Part shown: one piece after another, positions 1-5,672 of the stretch
Numbering within the stretch: position 1 is the stretch's first letter
Layout of the letters: every line of letters begins with the position of its first letter
Source of the DNA: Victivallales bacterium
GTDB taxonomy: Bacteria; Verrucomicrobiota; Lentisphaeria; Oligosphaerales; Oligosphaeraceae
Reading direction: 5' to 3'
NCBI GenBank assembly: GCA_017543165.1
Contig: JAFYGL010000278.1
Span: 1 to 7,325, forward strand
DNA: 7,325 nt
The notes under the pieces: generated by a model
What the model was told of the DNA's origin: nothing
The model's database searches: none
Seen by the model: the letters and a program-made list of their open reading frames with translations, nothing else
Position numbers and translations under genes: made by a program

Positions 1-210
1 CAGAACAGGTATCAAATCACCTTGGTTGCAGAACAGAGCCAGAACCGTGCCAGTGGCGGTACACTCCAGATCCTGGGTGGATTTGTCTGTCTCGATAACA
101 CCGATCTTGTCTCCAGCCTTGACCTGGTCGCCAACCTTGACACACCACTCGGACAAAACGCACTCTTCAACAGAATTGCCTGCCTTCGGCATAACAACTG
201 CATTTGCCAT
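1..210 (-). CDS. Lipoyl-domain protein, probable 2-oxoacid dehydrogenase E2 component (partial, C-terminus outside window)
   Basis: The visible 70 residues form almost a complete biotinyl/lipoyl attachment domain (PF00364 type). They open with MANAVVMPKAGNSVEE, continue with a KVGDQVKAGD turn, and carry the modification motif ETDKS with the lipoylated lysine at residue 43, followed by a TATGTVLAL strand. The ETDK context is typical of lipoyl domains of dihydrolipoamide acyltransferases; biotin domains normally carry an MKM motif. In a complete E2 the domain swings acyl groups between E1, the acyltransferase core and E3, in the cytoplasm. The ATG at 210-208 is preceded by AAGGAG (218-223) at 7 nt, which fixes the start. 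The frame is open to the window edge, so the peripheral-subunit-binding and catalytic domains cannot be seen. A short stand-alone lipoyl carrier remains possible. The domain call is firm; which complex it serves is unknown. Confidence 0.88.
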   Translation of the reverse strand, partial: MANAVVMPKAGNSVEECVLSEWCVKVGDQVKAGDKIGVIETDKSTQDLECTATGTVLALFCNQGDLIPVL

Positions 211-297
211 AAAACTTCTCCTTGCAAAGAATTGTTCTTGTTTATTTATTTAAGGGAAAACTCTTGGGTACTTTTCTTGTAATTGACGTACAGGCGA

Positions 298-325
298 AAT
301 ATACGGCATTCAGCCCATTATTCAA
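298..325 (-). promoter_or_regulatory. Candidate sigma-70-type promoter for the lipoyl-domain gene
   Basis: Reading the minus strand, TTGAAT (325-320) is followed after 16 bp by TATATT (303-298). These match the -35 and -10 consensus at 4 of 6 and 5 of 6 positions. Transcription would start near 291, giving a leader of about 80 nt before the ATG at 210. The placement between the repeat island and the gene is sensible. Such matches occur by chance in AT-rich intergenic DNA, so this is a suggestion only. Confidence 0.35.
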
Positions 326-390
326 GTTGAAAGGTGCTTTTTTAACTTTTAACTGGTCCCCAAGGGATAATCGGTCAGCCCTTTCTTTAA

Positions 391-452
391 CGCAGAGGCG
401 CAGAGGCGCAGAGGCGCAGAGGCGCAGAGGTTTCAACGTAGAGACGCGGAGG
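391..452 (+). repeat. Direct repeat array A: five perfect CGCAGAGG units plus two diverged units
   Basis: Five exact 8-bp copies of CGCAGAGG run head to tail from 391 to 430. A TTTCAA spacer (431-436) follows, then two diverged units, CGTAGAGA (437-444) and CGCGGAGG (445-452), before an AT-rich TTTTAATT edge. The array lies in non-coding DNA. Related units, including the same TTTCAA spacer, occur in inverse orientation at 536-605. Similar CGCAGAGG-type intergenic repeats are, to my recollection, scattered through several unrelated bacterial genomes; their function is not known to me. Confidence 0.93.
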
Positions 453-535
453 TTTTAATTAGTTTTTTTAAGGTCCAGTTTTATGTCCCATAAGTTCCAT
501 GAAAACTCTGCTCTCATGGAACAAAGAATAAAAAA
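453..535. other. Central spacer between the two inverted arrays, containing a hairpin
   Basis: This 83-bp AT-rich core separates the facing arrays. It holds three related 9-mers: GTCCCATAA (485-493) and GTTCCATGA (494-502) in direct orientation, and TCATGGAAC (514-522), the exact reverse complement of the second. The last two form a 9-bp perfect stem with an 11-nt loop. A second small dyad, TTATG/CATAA (481-485 and 489-493), overlaps the first 9-mer. No uridine tract follows the stem on either strand, so it is not a standard intrinsic terminator. No reading frame was recognised here. Confidence 0.7.
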
Positions 536-605
536 CCTCTGCGCCTCCGCGTCTCCGCGCCTCTGCGTTGAAACCTCCGCGCCTCTGCGTTGAAAAAACT
601 CTGCG
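536..605 (-). repeat. Direct repeat array B: seven CGCAGAGG-like units, inverted relative to array A
   Basis: On the minus strand the units are CGCAGAG (604-598, one base short or diverged), CGCAGAGG (589-582), CGCGGAGG (581-574), CGCAGAGG (567-560), CGCGGAGA (559-552), CGCGGAGG (551-544) and CGCAGAGG (543-536). TTTCAA spacers lie at 595-590 and 573-568. Array A also has seven units and the same spacer, so the two arrays are complementary over much of their length and could pair into a long imperfect stem around the 453-535 core. The array begins only about a dozen bases after the stop codon of the thioesterase gene. Confidence 0.92.
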
Positions 606-617
606 TTGGATGTCTTG

Positions 618-1046
618 TCAAGAGGATGGCAATTCGGCAGTGAAGCCGTCCATGTATTCCTGCATTTGCCGGTGGATGCGGTCGGGGATGGGGACCTTGA
701 CTTGGTTAACAAAGTCAAAGCAGACGATGACCTCCGTGCATACCACGGCCAACTGCCCGTCCTCGGTGTAGATATGGTGCTCCAGGATGAAGCTTGTGTG
801 TTTGGTCTCCTTCTGGAAAGTGTAAATGCTGACCATGCCAGGGTAGTGCAGTTGTTTCAGGAACTGCAAGGACGTGGCCGCCTCAATGGGGCCGAACTCC
901 ATGCCTGGATATGGCGGCAGGCCAATGCCCTTCACATATTCTATCCTGGCCGCCTGGCAATATTTCACTATGGACACGTTGTTCACGTGCCCCAGCAAAT
1001 CCAGTTCGCTCCAGTCAATGCGTATTTTAAGTAATTGAACTTTCAT
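618..1046 (-). CDS. Hotdog-fold acyl-CoA thioesterase (YbgC/FadM, 4HBT family)
   Basis: The 142-residue protein has the usual length and pattern of the single-domain 4-hydroxybenzoyl-CoA thioesterase family, cytoplasmic enzymes that hydrolyse acyl-CoA esters to free acid and CoA. The signature is near the N-terminus: IDWSELDLLGHVNNVSIVKY, with the likely catalytic Asp16 and the conserved His20, Asn22 and Asn23, followed by an AARIEY helix. Later segments (YPGMVSIYTF, HTSFILEHHIY, AVVCTEVIVCFDF) fit the beta-sheet of the hotdog fold. I chose the ATG at 1046 because the family homology begins there. An in-frame ATG at 1100 would add 18 residues that do not look like the family and would read through a palindrome. 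Neither start has a Shine-Dalgarno sequence, unlike other genes in this window. The substrate (short-chain, aromatic or long-chain acyl-CoA) cannot be told from sequence. Confidence 0.88.
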   Translation of the reverse strand: MKVQLLKIRIDWSELDLLGHVNNVSIVKYCQAARIEYVKGIGLPPYPGMEFGPIEAATSLQFLKQLHYPGMVSIYTFQKETKHTSFILEHHIYTEDGQLAVVCTEVIVCFDFVNQVKVPIPDRIHRQMQEYMDGFTAELPSS

Positions 1047-1056
1047 AAGCCAAGTA

Positions 1057-1089
1057 ATTATAGCGCACACGCATTTAGTGCGTGTGCGC
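1057..1089 (-). promoter_or_regulatory. Perfect 11-bp inverted repeat abutting a TATAAT box upstream of the thioesterase gene
   Basis: GCGCACACGCA (1063-1073) and its exact reverse complement TGCGTGTGCGC (1079-1089) flank a 5-nt centre. On the minus strand a consensus TATAAT hexamer (1062-1057) follows the palindrome immediately. The ATG of the thioesterase gene is 10 nt further on. If the hexamer is a -10 element, the palindrome fills the spacer and overlaps the -35 position, where I see no TTGACA-like hexamer; that layout suits an operator. The predicted transcript would start about 4 nt before the ATG, in keeping with the missing Shine-Dalgarno sequence. No T-run follows on either strand, so a standard terminator is unlikely. 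Confidence 0.5.
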
Positions 1090-1107
1090 ACAAGGGCCAT
1101 TTGCTAG

Positions 1108-1275
1108 TTATCTGCCGCCCTTATCTGCATCCTTGTTCTTTTTGGAGAAAACGCGACCGAAGAGTTTTTTCCAAAAGTCCTCGAAGCAGATATAGATGAC
1201 AACCAGAAACGAAAAGGCAATTGTGCCTCCAAAAACAAGCCACATAGCCCAGACCATTAATTTGTAAGGCTCCAT
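1108..1275 (-). CDS. Small single-pass membrane protein, 55 aa, function unknown
   Basis: The frame opens at ATG 1275 and ends at TAA 1108, giving 55 residues. A short N-terminus (MEPYKL) leads into one long hydrophobic segment at about residues 7-30 (MVWAMWLVFGGTIAFSFLVV and the next four residues). It ends in a strongly basic tail (WKKLFGRVFSKKNKDADKGG), which by the positive-inside rule would face the cytoplasm. AAGGAAG (1281-1287) lies 5 nt before the ATG, one of the better ribosome binding sites here, and supports a real gene. The layout slightly recalls small membrane subunits such as OadG of sodium-pumping decarboxylases, but I see no diagnostic motif and do not assign it. It lies between a probably broken exported-protein gene and the thioesterase promoter region, so it probably shares a transcript with the upstream genes. 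Confidence 0.68.
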   Translation of the reverse strand: MEPYKLMVWAMWLVFGGTIAFSFLVVIYICFEDFWKKLFGRVFSKKNKDADKGGR

Positions 1276-1280
1276 ATTTT

Positions 1281-1287
1281 CTTCCTT
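1281..1287 (-). promoter_or_regulatory. Ribosome binding site of the 55-aa membrane protein
   Basis: AAGGAAG on the minus strand, 5 nt before the ATG at 1275. It decides the start of a short gene that would otherwise be hard to tell from chance, and argues against the longer frame that reads through this region. Confidence 0.6.
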
Positions 1288-1317
1288 TGTTAAAAATTGA
1301 AAGTTCGCCAGAATGTT

Positions 1318-1672
1318 TCACGCCTGGCGAATATGGACCTGCCCTGACTTGTATGTGCCTGAAAAACAGCTTGCTTGCGCAACCAGGTCTGGCATTGTTG
1401 CGAAATACGAGACATTTTGCGCGGAATGAACATATTTCACGACTGCCTGGAACGCCTGGCACCTCCTGCACATAACTGCCGTCGGCCCGCCTGCCCCCGG
1501 AACCAGACTGCAGAGCCTGCTCCTCAAGCAGTTTTGCAAAATCAATGCTTTGCCCGCCATTGCAGACGCAGGCCTCCATGGCCTCGCGCTTCGCCTCCTG
1601 GCAAGGGAGTACAAAATGCAAGTACCCAACGGCCAGCAGGAACAGCAATATCAAACTAAGCAGGCGTTTCAC
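1318..1672 (-). pseudogene. Hypothetical exported or membrane-anchored protein, apparently frameshifted
   Basis: From a GTG at 1672 the frame reads as a signal peptide or membrane anchor (VKRLLSLILLFLLAVGYLHF) followed by a plausible mature part with several cysteines (LPCQEAKREAMEACVCN, then IDFAKLLEEQALQSG). Beyond about 1500 this frame becomes arginine-rich and continues without a stop to 1121, across the whole 55-aa gene. One base over, another frame looks protein-like (FQAVVKYVHSAQNVSYFATM and onward) and stops with TGA at 1318, 42 bp before the next start codon. Skipping one base somewhere between about 1500 and 1440, for example in the GGGGG run of the minus strand near 1495-1499, would join them into a protein of about 118 residues. 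I recognise no family. A TTG at 1708, after AAGG, is an alternative start. It could be a decayed gene, a sequence error or, less likely, not a gene. Confidence 0.4.
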
Positions 1673-1715
1673 GTTCAACAAAGGAAAATGGAAAGCATTG
1701 CGAAGCAATTACCTT

Positions 1716-4700
1716 TTACTTCAGTTCAACCACTGCAAAGCAATGGTAGTTAAGCGACATCTCCAGCACATTGCCCTTGAATGAAATGACCTTGCTGCCA
1801 AAGTCGCCCAGTTCCAGCGGCGCGCGCACCGCTGGAACACGAGCCTCCTTGAAGCGCACCTTCAGCCAGTCGTAGTCCTTGTCAGGCGCGGTCATCGTAT
1901 CCAATGCGGTCCTAGGCGGATTCTTCACATTCAGTTTCTTCCAGTCAAAGGACACCTTGAAGGTCTGGTTCTTGTGTTCCCTGCCCACATGGCTGACGAC
2001 CGCCAGCACCTTGTCCCCCTTGGCATAGCAACTGACATAGATGTTCTCGGCGCCGCTGACCTTGGCTGGTTCACGCCAGTAGCCGATGAACTGCGCCTTG
2101 TCCACCCCAAAGGCGTCATAAACCCGTATCAACCTGTCGAACAAGGCAAAGTTGTTTCTCCACAGCGCGGTGATGGTGTTGTGGATTAGCGTGCCTGCCA
2201 GCGAGGCCTTTCCCATGCGGAACTGGTACGCGTCCCTGGTCTCGTCCCCGCCGCCGAATTTTGGGAGCAGGTTGTCGAATGGCATATAGACGCTGTTTGT
2301 CACGCCGATGGGCAGTGTGGAAAGTTCCGCTGCGAACATCTCGATGCCGTATGTGTCCAGAATGTCCTTCTTGTTGTGAAGCAGATTGCTGGAGGCCTGC
2401 CGAACCTGCTCGCCATTCAGCAAGTGCGATGTGAAGGAATAGATTGGGAACATGTTGCAGTCCGTATTGTGCACCACTATGACTGGGTCCTTTATGCCCA
2501 CCAGCGTCTGCACGTATGCGATTTTGCGGTAGAATTCCCTCATGCCAAGGAGGGGCAGTTTGTTGAGGCAGCCATGATTCTCGTTGGAGCAGACTGGCAC
2601 GTTGCCAAAGTCAAAATACACGCCCTTCATCTTGGGATGGCGTTGCAGCATCTTATACACGCGGTACGCGAAGAAGGAACTGGCGCTGGTTGTGGGGCAG
2701 CAGTCATAGACAAAATGGCCAGTGTTGCTGTAGTCCATGGCAATTTCGGGGCGAATTGTCCACTCCGCCTTGTATGCGGCGACTTCAGGATATTTCACGG
2801 ACAGGAAGCGCGCGCAGAGATATGGAACGGGGCGCACGTTGTACTCGTCCTTGACCGCCTCCAGGGCCAGTTTCAGCGCATTGTCGCGATTGTGCCCGTC
2901 CCTGTCGTCGATGTCCCCGAAGAAACTGCCCAGGTCACCGCCCTTGACACCTGGAGGATAGCAGATGTAGGACACATCGCCTGTGGGACGCCTGCCAGGC
3001 CTGTTCAAAGCATCGGTATAGCCGAAGCCCAGCGTGTTGAATGGATAATTTGGCGCCAATGGGCGCACTGGCGTCGCCATGATGCCAAAACTGAACTTGA
3101 ATGGCTTGCCAGCCTGCATCTTTTCCGCCACTCGCACGGTCAGAACCGCCTTGTCCCCATTCTTCTCAATGTTGAAAGTCCTGGTGGAAGGCACATTCCA
3201 GTTGGCGTGTGTTTCGCTGAAGAAGCAAAGGCCCTTTTCCTCGTTGCCAATCCACAGAACGGGGAAGTACTTGAGGACGGTGGTGCCGTCCTCCACCTTG
3301 CGGGTGATTTTCGAGCCCCAGGTGGCGCCAGCCGCGCAATGCAGATACTTGGCAAACCGCGGATTCAGCTCGAACTGCAAGTCCAGTTTGGAAGTGGCGG
3401 AAGGCGTAACTGTAAGTTCGTTCCACAGCACGCCGTCATACTCCAGCCATCCCTGCGAGGCGACCTGCGTCCCCTTGGCATTGAAGTCCACCCTGTGGGG
3501 CCTTGCGCCCTCCACGACGAATGCAGTCGCCTCGGCTGGCTTGCCATTCAGCAGAATCTGCGCTGGCTTTGCAAAAAGCCCTTCGCCCTGGCTGGAAACC
3601 TGAACTGGCAAAAAGCCCTTGTCAAAGTCATATTCCTTGCCTGAAAGGCTTGAGCGGAAGCCCTCGCCCTTGCGGTCGGTCTTCATGGCGGAGAACGGCG
3701 GCAGTATCACATCCTTGGGGAACTCCATCTTCTCCCACTCGCCATATCCAGGATAGAACAGCTTCTTGTGCGCCTGGGCCTTGCCCGCCTTGTCCACCAA
3801 GGCAACCTCGTAGTCGCCCTTCGGCAAATCCCTGTTGAACGCAAGTTCCAGCGCAGGGGCGCTGGTCTCCACCTTGGACAGTTCCTTGCCGTCCTTGTCC
3901 AGCAACTTGATTGTGCCGACGAAGCCTGGCCCCAGTTTGCTGCGCATCACCACATCCTTCAATTTGACGACAACCTTGCCTTGCAGGAACAGCGGCACCA
4001 CATCGAAGAAGTTGTCATCCAGTTTCATGGGCACAATCTCCCGCATCACTGCCTTGTTTCCAGCAAACAGCGTATATACCAGGCAGTCATAGTCTGGCAA
4101 TGCAATCAGGTCCTTGTGGGAATCCTGCACCATCTCGCCTGGCTTGAGGATGTATTCCCTCCTGTAGAGCGGGATTGGCTGCGCGGTGCCGTCCAGTTTG
4201 CCAAGTGCAAGCAGATACACGGCCTTGCCGCCATTCTGCGAGGCGATGCGGTATTCGTAGGCATATTCGCCAGTGTTGGGGTTGCCCTGGCTGAGCATCT
4301 GCAAGGTGGGCGCTGGCGCGAACTCCATCTCAATCATGGCTTCCGCCGTATAGGCGCCGCCAGTGATGTTGAGGGACGAGTGATTCCCGAAGTCGGGCAA
4401 CTTCCAGGAACGGCAGAAGTTGAATAGAACAGGCTTCTTCGGCGCGCCATTGTAGTTCAAGGTCTTCCATGGAATGGCGATTTCGCCCTGCCAGAGGATT
4501 GAATCGTCTATCTTCATTTCCTTGCTGGTCTTGTAGGTCCACTCCCCGTTCCACTTGACCTCCTTCAGGCGCTCGCAATAGCCTCCAGCCACATTGCCTG
4601 CAAAACGGTAGTTCTCGTCCTTGTCATTGACAATGTACAACTCGAAAGATTCAGTGCCCCAGACCTCGGGTTCTATGTCCGCAGTGCGCACATCCCCTTC

Positions 4701-5621
4701 CTGCAATGGCACATGGGGCGGGAACAATGTGGTGAAAGCCAGGTAGAAGTTCTCCGCATCGTAGGTCACCTTGAAGTCATGTGGCGGCAATGCGCCGCTG
4801 TTTTGGGGGAAGTTGCCCTGGATGAGGCGTGGCATGGAGGCCGCGTATTCCCAGGCCTTGTCGTTCAGCTTGCCGTCTATGACAGGCTTTGCCGCGAACT
4901 TCGCCTGCAATGGCGGCACCGTCAATTTCATTGGCTGGCTCTTCGCAAGAGGCTGCAATTCAATGCCCTCCAGTTTGGCCACCGCCTCGGGTGCAAGCGC
5001 CTCGTCATAAAGCGCCAGCGCCTTGATGTGCATGTCATCCGCCCATGGCGCGGGCCTCACCCAGCCATCCACATAAGGCCCGATATTCAGGTTGCGCACA
5101 ATCCTGGACAATGGCAGGGGCTGCTCCGCCTCGTCCACCAATTTGCCATCAAAATACACACGCGCCTTTGCGCCGTCCCAGCTAAAGCCCAGCATGTATT
5201 CCTTGCCAGGCTGTATCGTGAACTGGCGCTTGGTCGCGAAGTTCACATTGTATGTCTTGGCCCTGTCCGAGAATGTGAACACCAGCGTCTTGTTGGAGAA
5301 GCAGTGGAAGCCCACGGTAAGGCGGCTGCCTGTACGCAACTGCACTATCGTCCTGGTTGTGTTGAGCTTGCCCTGGGGCGCGTCAAAGGAGCATTTGAAA
5401 AGCACAGTGCCCTGGTTGTCCCCCAGCAAAGACGCCGCTGGAAACGAAAGGCCATATTTCCCGAAGGCAAGCCCCCTGTCATCCCTGGCGCCCTCAATCT
5501 TGTATTCCTTGCCCGCCACGGTGAAGGCACTGTCCTTCGTGAAGTCCAGTTTCAAGGTCTCCTTCGCAAACGCAGTCAACGCAAATGCGCATAACAACAC
5601 ATAAAAAAACGTAATTCTCAT
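1716..5621 (-). CDS. Large exported multidomain protein: LamG-like, CBM9/DOMON-like and DUF6067/GH123-like glycoside hydrolase region
   Basis: The 1301-residue protein starts with a clear Sec signal peptide (MRITFFYVLLCAFALTAFA, likely cut after residue 19). Residues about 22-220 look like a LamG/concanavalin-type beta-sandwich (GFSWDGAKARVYFDGKLVDE, ALALYDEALAPEAVAKLEGI). Residues about 233-436 resemble CBM9-like domains (KPVIDGKLNDKAWEYA, GTESFELYIV, WQGEIAIPWKTL). A beta-rich linker follows at about 440-640. From about 650 the protein resembles DUF6067/GH123-like proteins: WIGNEEKGLCFFSETHANW at 790-808, a probable TIM-barrel, and GVYFDFGNVPVCSNENHGC at 1000-1018, where Asp1004 is a candidate active-site residue. 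The C-terminal about 100 residues suit a beta-sandwich. It probably acts outside the cytoplasmic membrane on a polysaccharide; the substrate is unknown. AAGGAG (5627-5632) lies 5 nt before the ATG. The gene follows the GspE-type gene after 44 bp. Domain borders are by eye. Confidence 0.9.
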   Translation of the reverse strand: MRITFFYVLLCAFALTAFAKETLKLDFTKDSAFTVAGKEYKIEGARDDRGLAFGKYGLSFPAASLLGDNQGTVLFKCSFDAPQGKLNTTRTIVQLRTGSRLTVGFHCFSNKTLVFTFSDRAKTYNVNFATKRQFTIQPGKEYMLGFSWDGAKARVYFDGKLVDEAEQPLPLSRIVRNLNIGPYVDGWVRPAPWADDMHIKALALYDEALAPEAVAKLEGIELQPLAKSQPMKLTVPPLQAKFAAKPVIDGKLNDKAWEYAASMPRLIQGNFPQNSGALPPHDFKVTYDAENFYLAFTTLFPPHVPLQEGDVRTADIEPEVWGTESFELYIVNDKDENYRFAGNVAGGYCERLKEVKWNGEWTYKTSKEMKIDDSILWQGEIAIPWKTLNYNGAPKKPVLFNFCRSWKLPDFGNHSSLNITGGAYTAEAMIEMEFAPAPTLQMLSQGNPNTGEYAYEYRIASQNGGKAVYLLALGKLDGTAQPIPLYRREYILKPGEMVQDSHKDLIALPDYDCLVYTLFAGNKAVMREIVPMKLDDNFFDVVPLFLQGKVVVKLKDVVMRSKLGPGFVGTIKLLDKDGKELSKVETSAPALELAFNRDLPKGDYEVALVDKAGKAQAHKKLFYPGYGEWEKMEFPKDVILPPFSAMKTDRKGEGFRSSLSGKEYDFDKGFLPVQVSSQGEGLFAKPAQILLNGKPAEATAFVVEGARPHRVDFNAKGTQVASQGWLEYDGVLWNELTVTPSATSKLDLQFELNPRFAKYLHCAAGATWGSKITRKVEDGTTVLKYFPVLWIGNEEKGLCFFSETHANWNVPSTRTFNIEKNGDKAVLTVRVAEKMQAGKPFKFSFGIMATPVRPLAPNYPFNTLGFGYTDALNRPGRRPTGDVSYICYPPGVKGGDLGSFFGDIDDRDGHNRDNALKLALEAVKDEYNVRPVPYLCARFLSVKYPEVAAYKAEWTIRPEIAMDYSNTGHFVYDCCPTTSASSFFAYRVYKMLQRHPKMKGVYFDFGNVPVCSNENHGCLNKLPLLGMREFYRKIAYVQTLVGIKDPVIVVHNTDCNMFPIYSFTSHLLNGEQVRQASSNLLHNKKDILDTYGIEMFAAELSTLPIGVTNSVYMPFDNLLPKFGGGDETRDAYQFRMGKASLAGTLIHNTITALWRNNFALFDRLIRVYDAFGVDKAQFIGYWREPAKVSGAENIYVSCYAKGDKVLAVVSHVGREHKNQTFKVSFDWKKLNVKNPPRTALDTMTAPDKDYDWLKVRFKEARVPAVRAPLELGDFGSKVISFKGNVLEMSLNYHCFAVVELK

Positions 5622-5640
5622 TGCTACTCCTTTTTAATTG

Positions 5641-5672
5641 TCTAGGTATCTAGGTATCTAGGAAACTAGGGG
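5641..5672. repeat. Four 8-bp CTAG-containing units spanning the stop codon of the secretion ATPase gene
   Basis: The + strand reads TCTAGGTA, TCTAGGTA, TCTAGGAA, ACTAGGGG in four consecutive 8-bp units, with CTAG at exactly 5642, 5650, 5658 and 5666. The last unit contains the TAG stop (5668-5666) of the GspE-type gene, and the array ends 8 bp before the ribosome binding site of the next gene. There is no hairpin followed by a T-run, so it is not a recognisable terminator. Confidence 0.85.

Noticed and set aside
242..436. Short frames translated from the 8-bp arrays, with runs such as LRLCASAPLRLC or AEAQRRRG.
   Set aside because: These low-complexity peptides come from translating the CGCAGAGG repeats and have no other sign of coding.
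494..522. Intrinsic terminator for the thioesterase gene.
   Set aside because: The 9-bp stem is real but only modestly GC-rich, and neither strand has a U-tract straight after it.
391..605. CRISPR array.
   Set aside because: The units are 8 bp, mostly contiguous and lack unique spacers of 25-40 bp; no cas gene is nearby.
606..1034. A 142-codon + strand frame opposite the thioesterase gene.
   Set aside because: The minus strand encodes a clear hotdog thioesterase with its active-site motif; the + frame is its shadow.
1121..1708. A 195-codon minus-strand frame taken as one gene.
   Set aside because: Only its first third looks like protein; the rest is arginine-rich and overlaps the whole hydrophobic part of the better supported 55-aa gene.
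1697..1709. Small ATTGC/GCAAT hairpin after the large gene as a terminator.
   Set aside because: A 5-bp stem with a 3-nt loop and no clean T-run is too weak to claim.
2376..3644. A 422-codon open frame on the + strand inside the large exported-protein gene.
   Set aside because: It is antisense to a convincing signal-peptide protein, its translation is rich in His, Arg and Val with no recognisable domain, and it follows from codon bias on the opposite strand. The same holds for the + frames at 3768-4427 and 4713-5594.
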